From positions 73,815,410-73,879,409 of the forward strand of contig CM043960.1 of assembly GCA_014529385.2 (NCBI GenBank): a DNA stretch of 64,000 nucleotides. The letters run 5' to 3'. Within the stretch, counting starts at the first letter, position 1; the number at the start of each line of letters is the position of its first letter. Positions 37,263 through 49,762 of the stretch are shown here, piece by piece. This stretch comes from Adiantum capillus-veneris (lineage: Eukaryota; Streptophyta; Polypodiopsida; Polypodiales; Pteridaceae). The translations under genes were made by a program, and so were the position numbers. Under the pieces are notes generated by a model. It saw only the letters and a program-made list of their open reading frames with translations, was not told the DNA's origin and made no database searches.

Positions 37263-37865
37263 GTGGACCAAGAATGAGAGGGGGTATACTCTCCCACACA
37301 CACACACACACACATACATATACTCTCATTGTGTGGAGTGCAAAGTGCAAGAGCTCCATCTTCTTCTCCAAGCTTGTTGAGAAGCTGAGAGCCTACACCA
37401 ACACTCTTGGCTAAGGAATGCAAATCCAACCAAGAGCCATGCTTCAATGCTTAATCTTTCCATCTTCTTCATCTTCATTACTATGCTATTATGCTATGCT
37501 AAGCAAGAAGAGTTATAATAAGTGAGGAACTATTTGACTCTCCTATGGATGATTCTTCTTCCTCTTCCCTACCCTCATTCCTCTCTAGCTCTCTCCACCT
37601 TCAAAGGTGTTTGAGGCCTTGGGACTGAGGCTTGAGATAGTTAATTCTTTTTACAAAGTTTATGTTATTCTTGTGATGCATGTAGCTTTCCATATTCATT
37701 GCATCACCTAGGTCACAAGGAACACAAAGATTGTATGGTATCAAGTCTCTCTTGATGGTAGAATCTATAATACAAATGGATTTTGGAGGGGGGGATAGCT
37801 CCAAGTAAATCCGGTCTTCAACTATTGTCATGTTCTCTAATACTCTCTCTCTTGCAAAAGTAATG
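36513..37865 (+). repeat. 3' LTR of gypsy element C, truncated on the right
   Basis: Begins TGTCATAAAATCTAATATC, homologous to LTR A/B but clearly more diverged. It contains a GA tract (37196-37260) and a CA tract (37296-37317). Homology to LTR A fades at about 37865, before the expected TGTTACA end. Confidence 0.75.
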
Positions 37866-38452
37866 TGCATTCCAAGTTAGTATCCTGGAAGGCATCACAA
37901 CTGAAAGGCATGCTGCTTGTTGGATTTCTACAAGTGTCTGTACTCACAATGCCCTCATTATGTGCAATCCATTTGTCGATTTTGGGTTGTAATCCCCCAG
38001 GAGAGTTCCTAGAATGCCCAACCACCTACTCTGAAAACATAGCCCATGCCACCTTGTGAGAATCTGGGTTTATGGTGCCACCTTGTGAGCATCTGGGTTT
38101 ATGGTGGCAGCTTTGAAGTTTTCAAATACATATAGCATGACAAACTTGTATGTGATCTCCTTGTTTATTGGGGGTGTTTGGTAAACTATGTGGTACAATT
38201 TAGTACATGATTCAATGAAGAGAGGATGTAGTTGTTGCAAAAACACATTCTTCCTCCTTTCCTAGCTGAATATTGTAAGCCACTCGTAAGGTGGCACATC
38301 TTTTGGGCCAAGGTTTTGGAACAATTTGCCTTGCAAGAAAAGCACATACTCTTCATGCAGATCTACCATAGTGAAGCAGAAGCATTTGAGCCTCGGGTAT
38401 AGCTATTGTTTGCTTTGGGTATGGTGAGAGAGAGAGGAACATGTTTCCTTGA

Positions 38453-38504
<52 letters not shown>

Positions 38505-38799
38505 CAAGGCAATGATGTTGATTCTTCCCCTCTTGAAGAAAGACCTGCCCTGCCTTCTTCGGACCCACCTTGCTATTTTGAAGATAATGTGGCTATTGGC
38601 ATTGAAGCCTATAAAAAGTGGGCTTCCATGCTCAGTTAACATTAGTACAAGAGTGCATCTGTGGTATGTGTGTACTTGTGAAAGGTGTCTCTACCTTACG
38701 ACTGTGAGGATTTAACTTGCAAGGGTGTGTGTTGTTATCTCTATGGAAAAAGCAAAGACAAGCAAGCTATTGTGGAGCTAGCTGCTCTGAATCAATCTC
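37866..38799. other. no recognisable gene; contains a CT microsatellite
   Basis: Apart from a CT tract at 38455-38501 and a short direct duplication (GCCACCTTGTGA.CATCTGGGTTTATGGTG, about 38049-38106) I see no supported feature. Confidence 0.6.
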
Positions 38800-40517
38800 A
38801 GGTGACTTTGTCTCTAATATGGAATATTATCCAAGTTGCTTAATTGTGGTGTGATTCACCTTTGATATGGTAGTAGAACTCATACTTGTTCTTGACTGTA
38901 CTAAGTCGATGTATAATTGGTATGGGAATAGTTGATTACTTCTTTTGACCATTGGGTGAAGGTTACCCTCTCAACTATGGTTTCAATGTTCGTTGTGTTG
39001 AAGATGGTGAACTTTTTTTTGACTCTTGATTTGAATGCTTGTGTATAAAAGTTGCTCGGTATTATGAATGGGTATTATACAACCTGTTCATTGATATAGT
39101 GTCCTTTCTAATTTAAAATAATTCTTTAGTGAATCGATACTAGTATAATAGTACCAGTATACCAATAACAGCATAGCAATATAGAATGCATGCGTGGTCT
39201 TGACTATACTAAGTTGATGTATGACTGTGATAGCACCAGTACTACTAGTACCAATACTAAACTAAAAACTTGAAGACTAGTACCAATATACATATACCTG
39301 TATTGCAATATAGCAATACCAATATGCCAATACCAATAGAGCAATAGAGTAGTATAGAACTCATGCATGTTCCTGAATATACTAAGTCGATGTATGACTG
39401 GTATGGGAATAGTTGGCTACTGCTTCTTACCCTCAGTAGAGGGTTACCTTCTCAAATATGGTTTTATTGTCCCTTGGCCTGAAAAAGGTGGACTTTATTC
39501 AAAATTCTTGATTTTAATACTTCTGTATAAAGACTATTTTGTATTAGGAAGGGGAATTATACCACCTTTTTAGTAACATACTTTAGTGTCTTTTGTAAAT
39601 TGAAAGGATTCTCTAGTGTATCAGTACCAACATACCAGTATACTGATTGGTTTCCCTGCAACCCTTTATAAATAAAACCATCTTTGAATATATGTTATAA
39701 TATTTTACTACATCTGTACCAATACCAGTACTACCAGTACCAGTAGTAACAGTACTAGTCCTAGTACTATACTAAGGTGATGTATGACTTGTGGGAATAG
39801 TTGGCTACCTCTTCTGACTAGCACTAAAAATTTGAGACCCGCACCAGTTTACCAATATAGGTTATGGTTTATAAGTACTAGTTATAATTAGGTTTTTTAC
39901 TACATCAGGATCAGTACTGATACTAGTTTTTATTACATCAGAACCAGTACCAGTAGCTGATTGGTTTCCTTGCAACCCCTTGTAAATAATACCTTCTCTG
40001 AATATAGATTATGGGTTTTACTCTAGAGCAGTACCAATACCAGTTCTATCAGTACTACCAGTACTATAAGTACTACCCAATACTACTAGTATCAGTACTA
40101 TACTAATTCGATGTATGACTTGTAGGAATAGGTGGCTACCTCTTCTAACTAGCACTAAAGATCTGAGACCTACACCAATATACGTATATATGGAAATACC
40201 ATCTATGAATATATGTTATGGAGATACCATCTTTGAATATTTGTTTGTTTACTACATCAGTACCAGTACCACTGATACCAATATGACCACTACTATACTA
40301 AGTCAATGTATGACTTATGGGAATAGCTGGATACTTCTTTTAACACTATAGATCTGATCTTTTAACACTGTAGATCTGAGATCAGTACCAGTATATCCGT
40401 ATACATATACTGCTTATGGTTTTTTTTCTACATCAGTACCAATACCAGTTAAATGGTTTTTTACTACTTCAGTACTCATACCAATTATGATTTTTTATGA
40501 CTTCAAGACTAATACCA

Positions 40518-40566
<49 letters not shown>

Positions 40567-41480
40567 GTTTTATACTTTTTAATACATTAGTACTACCAGT
40601 TCCAGTACTATTAATATTACCAGTACTAATAGTATCAGTACTATACTAAGTCAATGAAAACTTCTTTTGACTAGCACCAAAAATTTGAGACAAGTAATAG
40701 TATACCAGTATACATATACTGGTATTATAATGGTTCTAGTATACCAGTACTAGTATAGCCGTATGGTAGTATAGAAGCCATACATATTCTTGACTATACT
40801 AAGTTGATGTATGACTGTCATGGAACTAGTACTACCAGTACCAGTACTAGTGGTGCTAATCTAAGACTAGTACCAATATACCCGTATACATATGCCATCA
40901 TTGCAATATAGGAATACCAGTATAGCAGTATAGCAGTCTAGAACTCATGCATATTCTTAACTATATGAAGTCCTTGGAGGTGTACTACCTGTATCAGTCC
41001 TAGCACTAAAATTCCAAGACCAGTTAACTGTATCAGTCAATGTATGAATAATATGGGTATAGCTAACTACTTCTTATGGCCTTTATCTCATGAAATCTTG
41101 GGCTCCATATGGTTTCCTTTCTTAAATGAGACCATCTCGAAATATCTGATCGGTTTTATCCTTTTTTTATTTTTGTAAAAAAGTAGTTGGGTGACATCTA
41201 TAACATGTGGGATACCCATGCATCATCTACATACGACACATTTGCTAACTAAAAGTTGTGTCGCTCCATGGATGCAGGTGAGGGCTACCTTCTGAACTAT
41301 GGATTTCAAAGTTACTTGGCTTGAAGATGGCGAACTTTTGTATCTTCTGGCCCTTGATTTTAGTGCTGATGTATAAAGACTGTTATGTACTATGAATGGG
41401 AATTATACCACCTTTTCACTGACATGGTTTCTTGTGTCTTTTGTAATTTGAAAGGATTCTTTGGTGTATATGTAATATTG
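38800..41480. repeat. degenerate minisatellite/satellite region rich in ACCAGTACTA
   Basis: Two levels of repetition are visible. Short units such as AGTACCAATACCAGTACTACC occur throughout. A longer module containing CTATACTAAGTCGATGTATGAC recurs near 38898, 39206, 39377, 39770, 40096, 40293, 40639 and 40793. A third block (GTATAAAGACT...GGGAATTATACCACC...CTTTTGTAA.TTGAAAGGATTC) recurs near 39045, 39525 and 41370. A TA/TG tract lies at 40519-40562. No coding sequence. Confidence 0.8.
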
Positions 41481-41489
41481 TTATTGGAA

Positions 41490-41534
41490 AACACACACAC
41501 ACACACACACATAGAGCCACCTGTGTACTTTAGT

Positions 41535-41603
<69 letters not shown>
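41490..41603. repeat. CA and GA microsatellites
   Basis: CA tract at 41490-41511 and GA tract at 41536-41603. The open frames over them are repeat artefacts. Confidence 0.9.
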
Positions 41604-41607
<4 letters not shown>

Positions 41608-43267
41608 TGTGTCTTCACACCCAAGAGCTTGAGAATTGTGTGCATTGCTTGTTGGATTGATCAGTCCTCTTCTTATAATGTTGGTCTTGATGCATCAAAG
41701 GAGAGAGAGTGAGAGACCGAGAAGGACTAAGCCTTATATTGTTGGGCTTGATGCATTAAGGGAGAGAGAGTGAGAGACGAAGAAAGGGAAATGAAAAGAC
41801 TCTATGAGTGATTGTGACAAGTGAGATGCTTGCATGTAGTGTAGTACCAAGAACATTCCCACAATGTTTACTCATTGCATGAGATTCTTTTAAATTTCAA
41901 ATCATCACTTTATAGCCTCCTCCCATATCTGTGTGACCTTTCTTGTACCTTCATACATAGAATAAAGAAAATTCACACCACCTTTCTTTGCTATCACCTG
42001 TAATGAGTTATATTAGTCTCAATCCATGCTACTATGAACTATTTTTTACACCGTTGTTGGAAACGTCTTCTTGTCCACACTTGGCCAAGGCTCCTTGTTG
42101 AGAATTTCCAAGATGCCATTTACTGCACACCAGACCTCTACCTTTTCATTTCTAGATGGAGCCTCATGGTCTTTATTGCATAGTGGAGCTTTCTCCATTG
42201 CTCGTATTCAATTTTGCTAGTGTGAATGCTTGCATGTTTTCTTGTTGTGCTATGCACAATCTTGAGAGGATTTGCCTTGCCTTTGCACCCCCTATGGATA
42301 CCTTTCCAGGAAGGTCCTTCTCACTGGTTGTAGCTTCTAGTCCTGATCAATATGCAAATTTCCTCCATGAAGTTGCATACTTGATAACACATTTTCAACC
42401 AGTGCAAGTCCATCACGGTGTTCAGTCTGGTTTTGTATCTTCCATACAAACCTAATGTAGAGGTTAGTACACATATGTGAAATTTTGAGAGGTATATAAA
42501 AAATTGGTTGGAAATTCTTAGTTGACACATGTTGGTTAGGTTCCTTTGTCCACCCACTTGTGATCAAGGGTTTTTTTTGGGCTCCATGCACCATAGACAC
42601 AATAGTGCTATGACACCTATGTTGCAATTATATAAGCATTTCAAGGTCTTTAGATAAAAAACAAAATGCCAAACAACCCGAAAGGCACCTATGTCTCCAA
42701 CACATAGAGTCTTCGACCCATTAATAACATCTAGAATGGGAGTTTGGGGCAAAGGCCCATTCTAATACCTTGTTTCTTGCAGTGAGTACCTGCATAGATA
42801 GCAACACAAGATACTTAGATAACAATGTAATTACACAACTGACTCACAAGAGATAGGCCAAAATTTACTTACAATAAAGAAAAATAGCCACCATAAGATC
42901 ATCTCTAATTGCACACTAAAGTACAAGGGATCATCCTTTGGCATGGTAACCATAGTTACCATGAGATTTATAGCTACTTGTCCATATTTTTCTCATTGAG
43001 AATCTCACACTCGTCCATTTTAAGAACAAAAAATGATCCACCACGACCCTCTTCAAGACTCAAATTTCTTCTCATGTAAAATTTCTTAAAGTTCCTTTGG
43101 TGGTTGCTATTGGGGTTTATGTTCTCCTTGTCACGCTACGACAACCCTAATGCTAAAATACAAAAAGGATAGAATCCAACAACGAAGGTAAAATACAAAA
43201 CCCTGGATGCTAACGTGATATCCTTAATCTTTTTCTTGAGGCATCTTGAAACAACCTTAAGATCCTC
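41604..43267. other. no recognisable gene
   Basis: Mixed A/T-rich sequence. A GAGAGAGAGTGAGAGACNGAGAA block is duplicated near 41700 and 41763. Short frames such as the one at 42156-42455 show no motif that I can name. The right end is the left flank of element E. Confidence 0.55.
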
Positions 43268-43272
43268 CACAT
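43268..43272. repeat. target site duplication of element E (CACAT)
   Basis: CACAT before the left LTR is repeated exactly at 63690-63694 after the right LTR. Confidence 0.88.
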
Positions 43273-44055
43273 TGTTAGCAGCAAGCTACCTCATGTAACA
43301 TTTTTTGGGAGCTTCATTGTAAAAACACTTATTCTTTTGATAAATCGGGAATATTGTAACTCCTATTGAACGTTTGGATATTGTAATCTATTAACAAGAG
43401 CTATAAGCTTTCACATTGTATCAGTTAATCCTTGGTTAGAGCTCCCAGATGATTATTTTTTTGCCTAAGAAACCATGGCTAAGGTATAAAATCCATTTTT
43501 TAAAGTTGTTACTAATTTTTTTGGATAAGAATACATAGCGTGATCTTACATCACTTTCTTCTCTTCTTCTCCTGCTTTTATCTCCTTTGTTGGTTGTCAG
43601 ATTTACAGGGCTGTCTCTTGCATTGCAACCACACGTAAGAGCTCTACACATTGACGTAAACATATCATGATAAGTCGTAGCATTTGACATCATCAACCCG
43701 TGGCCTATTTTCATCATAAGTAGGAATTTGAGCTAGTAAATCACAAAGTAAGTATAGGCGAGGTATTGGGGCATCATTGCTAAGCATTTAGATGCATTTG
43801 GGGTCAAAACGACTAGGTCAAAATGTCACTACGATTAATAATCGCATTTTTTGCCACTCATTGAAAGTGATATTTGAGACCATAAGCATGTGTGCTTAGG
43901 TCTTATATACTTGTCCTAGAAGGTTTATAGTGTTTGGATGTCGTTTGATGCTCTAATGATCATGGTTTGCTTGCCGATTATAGCGACTAGCTTTTGATGA
44001 CTTTGAGTGTAGCTTGAGTTAGATGATAAGAGTGAGGTTAGAAAAACCATCCACA
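43273..44055 (+). repeat. 5' LTR of element E
   Basis: Starts TGTTAGCAGCAAGCTACC and ends CCATCCACA. It aligns to 62783-63689 with point differences and lacks about 117 bp present there (63541-63659). Confidence 0.9.
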
Positions 44056-44080
44056 TTTGGCACCACCATTGCCGGGGATG
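44056..44080 (+). promoter_or_regulatory. primer binding site of element E (tRNA-Asp-like)
   Basis: Reads TTTGGCACCACCATTGCCGG followed by GGATG directly after the LTR. It resembles the plant gypsy primer site TGGCGCCGTTGCCGGGGA with a 3-nt insertion and a few changes. Confidence 0.65.
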
Positions 44081-46199
44081 AATAAACCTAAACTAGGGAA
44101 AACAAGAGTGTCTAGTGTAGTTGTCCTTTAACTTCCTCTAGGATCACCTAGAGTTAAACTTTCTCTTTAAAACTGCATAGCTTAAGAGTGTCGTCTTTTG
44201 CTGTGTAGAGGTAGCTTGGGAGTAAATTTTACTTGCTAAGTACCTTGTAGGATTGTAGGATTAGGTTGGGATTTTGAGAATGATTGCTGGACAAGACAAG
44301 TCTTAAGATCAATGCTCAGGAAACCATAAAAGCACGAAAACAAGTGTTTGTGGACACCTTCCACAACCCAATTGCAGCAGAATCTAAGAGTAGGGTAAGT
44401 AGAATCCAAGGTGGAATCTCAAATCATTGCTCACTCCAAAAGAATCATCTGTGATTTGTTTATGTGAAGTTACAGAATTTCAGGTCTACCGCTTGAAACA
44501 ACATCAAAAGACTGTCAACCACTGAAGCCAGCTAGAGATTATGCTCATAAAAGTTGTAGGAACCAATGGGCAAGCATAAGGATGAATTTGAGGTAAATTT
44601 TCAAGAGTTGAAAAAAAATCAGATTTTTTACATTTTCTTAAGAATTAGGCCAAATTAAGTTTTGACTTGACTCAAAGGATTTTCAAGAGTTGGCAAAAAC
44701 TCAAATTATTTACAATTTGTTGAGAATTAGGCCAAATTAAGTTTTGACTTGACTCAAAGGCTTAAAACATGTCACAAAAAGATTAATACTGAAAATATTG
44801 TTTATTTTAGGCCAAATGTAAATAATCACAATTATTTACATTTGGCTCAAATTGATCAAGGTTGATACCAGAGACTCTATGCATGATTACATACTGAAGT
44901 CTAACTGTTTGTTGAGAAATTATATCTGACTTGGATAATTTGCTTCAATTTGTGTGAAACTTGACTCAGAGGCTTAGTTTAAAGACTTTAGCATGTGTGT
45001 ATACACAAATGATAAAAAATACGCTAAAAATTGACAATTGTAAATAATCGTGATTATTTACTTTTGTCAAAATTTCAAGTAATTTTGGCCAACCAAGCAT
45101 ACCATAGGTTTTATCATGTTGTATTGAACACTCATATCAAATTTGGTAAAATTTGGATCTTTAAAGTGAGAATGGTGACTAGTTTTGTAAAGACAGTATA
45201 CATACACTTAACTATTGACAGATTGAGCAGGGTTTATCAAACTTTGTGAAACTTTCCTAGGGAGCTTAAGTTGAGTTTCTTGACCTATTTGTATCATCAT
45301 CTTGGCCAAAAAATGCTAAAATGTCCCAGAAGTAAATAATTACGATTATTTGCATCTACCCCAGATTTGAGAGTTTTTGCACAATTGAGTATACCACACG
45401 GTCAAGCATATCAAGTAGACTACTCATATCAAGTTTGGTAAAATTTGGATCACAAAAGTGAGACTTAAGCCAGATTCTTGAAAACTGAATTTGCAAACAC
45501 TAAACAGTTGATAGCTTGGACAAATCTTGTTCAAACTTAGTGAAACTTGTCCAGAGACTACAACAAGGTGTCTATATGGAAAAACAAATCTAAAAAGTGA
45601 GAAAACTAAGAAAAGTAAATAATTTGATTATTTACTTTTGAGCCCCACACAAGATTTTGCACTTTTGAGCTTGTACAGTGTTAGAGTAACATAATACAAG
45701 GTTTACTGGTCAAATTTGGGTTCCATCGGATCAAAATTAGTACATGATAAATTTGTTTCTAGATTGCAGATTAGCCCTTTAGCTCTTTGCAAGGGTAGAA
45801 CTTCAAAATCTCCTTTGTTGACTCACTTAGCTCATATTGATGTGATATACACACACAAATCACAATAGTTAGCAAATTGTACAGTCTTTGAAAGAAAACA
45901 ACTAAGTTGGTTAAAACTGTCATCATAGGAACCAGGTTGCAGGTAAATAATTGGGATCTTGATAGGAGTTGAGTTCAAGCCAAGTGGAAAAAATAGATAA
46001 CAATCTAATACATCGATAAGTACTCTATCCAGGGCTTAACGAGTCTATATGAACCTTAGATCTGGTCGCACACTAGCAACTCAAGGCATACTTGGAGAGA
46101 TCGCTAGTAGAGTATCCACCAAAGAGAGTGTGAATCAAGGTGATCAATTGGGGACTATCTCTGAAGAAGTCCCAGACACTTATTCCGACTCAATATTTA
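44081..46199 (+). repeat. long leader of element E with palindrome-centred tandem repeats
   Basis: Non-coding. Palindromes of the form GTAAATAATC..GATTATTTAC occur at 44818-44839, 45040-45061, 45332-45353 and 45615-45635, spaced 222, 292 and 283 bp. Between them a diverged unit recurs (TCAAATTTGGTAAAATTTGGATC at about 45138 and its match near 45429). A half-copy (GTAAATAATTGGGATC) lies near 45942. Confidence 0.85.
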
Positions 46200-48480
46200 T
46201 AATGTCTTCCTATTCGACCTAGTTAGGAACCGAAACAACAGTGCGATATAAGCACACACTCACCTTTTATAAGACTATCATCCATTGAGCTCAGGTTTAC
46301 CTGGATCCTAATGAAGAGTATGCCATTTGCATTGATGACCATGACATAGAGTTTGAAGAGGAAATAAGGGCAAACAAACAAGGAAAAATACATGTGGATA
46401 AAAATGGGACTCAATATGTAAAAGTTAGAAATCTTGATGTGATAGACAAATAGGGGTTAGAAGTTAATACAGTAATTCTGGATATGGAAGAAAAATAAGT
46501 TCCACTGACTTTAGATTTTGAGGGATACGATCAAGTTGATCTGAAACCTTTGAAATGACTTAGCACTGATAATCCTAGGATTGGAATCTATTGTTGGGAT
46601 GATAGGAATTTCAAAGATCTTTTATGAACCTCTCATGCCAAACCAAGGTAGTTAACACCCATGCAGATCATCTATATCTTCAAGATCAAGGACAAGCGTC
46701 CAGCAGATCTACCATCTTACCTATTTAGGGATTGTTATAACAATAACTTTGTTATGATGAGTCCTGAGAAGGTAGAACATACCAGAGACCAAGGATACTC
46801 TATAAGAGATTGGATATTGGGACAATGACTTGATCCGATTCCAAGAGAGGAGCCCCGTGAAAAATATTTTGGGAGCAATGTTAAAAAACAGATTGGTTTG
46901 AAGAACTCGAGATAGGACCAACTGCCAGAAGAGTTAGAGCTGAGCCGAACAGATGAGTCAGACCAACTGATTTTTAAAAATGGGCCAAAAAATACAATGG
47001 ATCTAGGGATCCATATGACCAATTAGCTAGCTTCAAGCAAGTGCTAAGAGCAAAACACATATTTGATTTCTACACTCAATTAGAGGGATTTGGAATGACT
47101 TTAGAAGGAAAAGATTTGACATGGTTCCAAAACATTCCACCAAGGGCAATCATGAATTTAAATACATTAGCTCAGGGATTTGTAGCTGCATGTTCCAAAA
47201 TTGGGATCTAACATAACAATGTAGCTCAAATCTATAGCTTCAAACAAAAAACAAGGGGAGTCTGTTAGAAATTGTGCAACTAGGATGATGCAATATATAG
47301 TAAGATGCCCAGAATTAGAAATACCTGTAGAAGAAAGATTGATGTCATTGTCTCTAGAAGGATTCCTCAATAAAGAACTTCATGCTATACTGTATAGAAA
47401 GAAGCATACAACCCTAGAAGAGTATGTATCAGATGTTATTGACTTCGGAGACAATTTTGATATTTTCAATGAAGGAGATTTCCCTAACGATACTCAGAGT
47501 GAGAAAACAACATCCATAAAACCAACACAGGTGGGAACCGTTGTTGCAAAACCACTTATAGCCATAGAAGACATGCTCAAAAGGATGAATGAAATGATGA
47601 ATAATATGTAGAAAGCGCCTATGAGAGGACCTGAGCAAGGGATACCTCAAGAGGGACAACCAATTAGGCCACAAAAATGGTGTACTGTTGAGGATAAATG
47701 GACAAACCATGAGACCAATGAGTGCTATTACCAACAAAAGTACGATGAAAATGTTCAATATGTATCTATGAGACCACAAGGACAACCCATGTGCGTATAT
47801 CATCCTAATATAACCCCAGCACAAAGAGCACCGATGGGTATGGAAAGACCACAACCAATGTTGGGTCAACAACCTCCATTTCCTGGACATAATACACTAC
47901 CTGTAAAGTACATGCATCCAAAAGAAGTCATAGATAAACAAGAACTAGTTCCTGATACACCTTATGTTGAGCCTAGTCCATCTTCTATAGTAATGGTAGA
48001 AGGAGAGTGGCATATTTCACATCCACCTTCAATGGAAGAGCGTGTGACTTATGCTACACCACCTGATCTTACATCAATGTACTTTGTAGCTAATCAAGGT
48101 GTTAGACCTCCAATGGTAAGACCCATGATCAAGCCAAAGACTAGAAACTGCCATAATTGTGGTGCAGATGATCATTGGAAAACTGAATGCCTAGAACCTG
48201 ACAAGAACATTAAGCCAGTTGAAGCTTTTTGTACACACTGTTGAAAGAAGAGTGGCACTTCCCTAAAGACTGTCCAAAAAATATGTTAAACAAAGGAAAA
48301 GCAGTGGTGAGTATAGTCGAAGTTATACCTAGTAGCTATTCGGAAAGTGAACCTATTGTTTCAATCAAGGCGATCACTAGAGCCGAAGCTAAGGAAAAGA
48401 AACATAACCCCTCTGATGAATCAAAGAATACTAAAAATTCCTCGCAAAAGACCAAGAAAAGAAGACATACGAGATAAGAA
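46200..48480 (+). pseudogene. element E gag with two zinc knuckles
   Basis: Coding sense starts near 46280 with YLDPNEEYAICIDDHDIEFE and continues through several stops (for example after DVIDK and after MEEK). The gag core includes FKQVLRAKHIFDFYTQLEGF, LEGKDLTWFQNIPPRA, then SLEGFLNKELHAILYRKKH. A Pro/Gln-rich stretch follows and a CCHC knuckle CHNCGADDHWKTEC (48149-48190). A second knuckle, CTHC...KEEWHFPKDC (about 48230-48272), is intact apart from a 1-nt insertion. Assignment to gag rests on position, knuckles and the retrotransposon gag-like core. Confidence 0.78.
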
Positions 48481-49762
48481 AACAGAAAGAAATTGAGAAA
48501 AAAGACAAAAAGTTATTCCAGGAAAAAGTAAAAGAAACTGACAGTGAAATCAAGGAAACCACAATAAAATCTAGAAGATCAATTTTGATAGATAAATTTT
48601 TTGAGCCAATCAATACATCCTTGGAAGCTTTCCAAGCAGAACTTAAAGTAGACCAAAATATGGAAAACATATGAAAAAATTATCCTTCTCTAGACATGGA
48701 AGAAGCTAAGCTTGAAGCTAATCAAAATCTGATAAGAATTACTCAAGAAATGCTGGAAAAATAAAAACCCAATCTTGAGAGTATAACAAAACCTGAGGAG
48801 CTTGTGGTAGAAACCAATAAAGAGAAATTCAAAGTGGTGGTATAACCCCACCTTGAAACTAAAGAGCCAAAACTCATAGTGCCTGACAGTAAAGATGCTT
48901 TAGATAAAATTCTGTTTGTGGAGAAAGATTGGCCAAGAAATTTATGGGAAAAAGTGTGACAGATTAATGATGGGAGCATAACTTTGAAATTAGCTTCTAT
49001 AGAGGAAGTTTGGTTAGACAATTTACCTCTTGATATGGAGATAGATATACAATCCTTGTATGGGGATTGCGGCTCTGAATCATCAAGAATGTCTAAGTCA
49101 TTCACTCTAAAAACACTAACCTCTTACTCAGGAGACAATGAAGATGAGTCCATAGTGTGCAAAACCACTCAGGTAAAGCGAGCGGAATAGACCCTAGAGG
49201 TAGAGAACATCCACTCAATCATATCAACACCCATTCAATGTACTCTTACCTTGGGAGAACTGTTAAAAATCAGACCATATTTATGGAATGATTTACACAA
49301 AATTCTAGAGAAGGTGGGGATAATAGGGCTAATCGCAAAAAAATTGGGTAAATTGAAACATGAATTGGATAACAAGGAGATTAGATCCATCCCTATGAAC
49401 AAAGTTTGAGAATACTACACGGAGGAAGAAGGAACCACAACCCTTCCGGTGAGATATAATGATGTAGAAACCATGGCAATACTGGATAGTGGGGCAGGAA
49501 TAGCCATAGCCACAAAAGCAATTTGGGAATCATGGGGAAACCAGCCAGCAGACACACTTGAATGAAATCACAATTGATGGATGGACACTTAAAAAAACCC
49601 CTAGAACTGCTTGAAAAAGTGATAGCTAGTTTCTGTGGAATTGATTATCAACATACTTTTGCGATAGTGGAGTTTGGAAAGAAACTTAATTAAGAAGTCA
49701 TCTTGGGAAGGCCATTCATGTGACAAATACAGTTCATTCAAGATTGGGGAATCAACAATTAT
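48481..49762 (+). pseudogene. element E gag-pol linker and first aspartic protease
   Basis: An acidic/Lys-rich linker in one frame with stops (ESITKPEELVVETNKEKFKV, then IEEVWLDNLPLDMEID) leads to a retropepsin: VETMAILDSGAGIAIATKAI (active site DSGA, about 49465-49525). It ends with EVILGRPFM (about 49697-49722), the usual ILGRP strand. Position upstream of RT is standard. Confidence 0.82.

Noticed and set aside
42156-42455. 99-aa ORF as a host gene
   Set aside because: No recognisable motif, no exon structure around it, and it lies between repeats. Length is within chance expectation.
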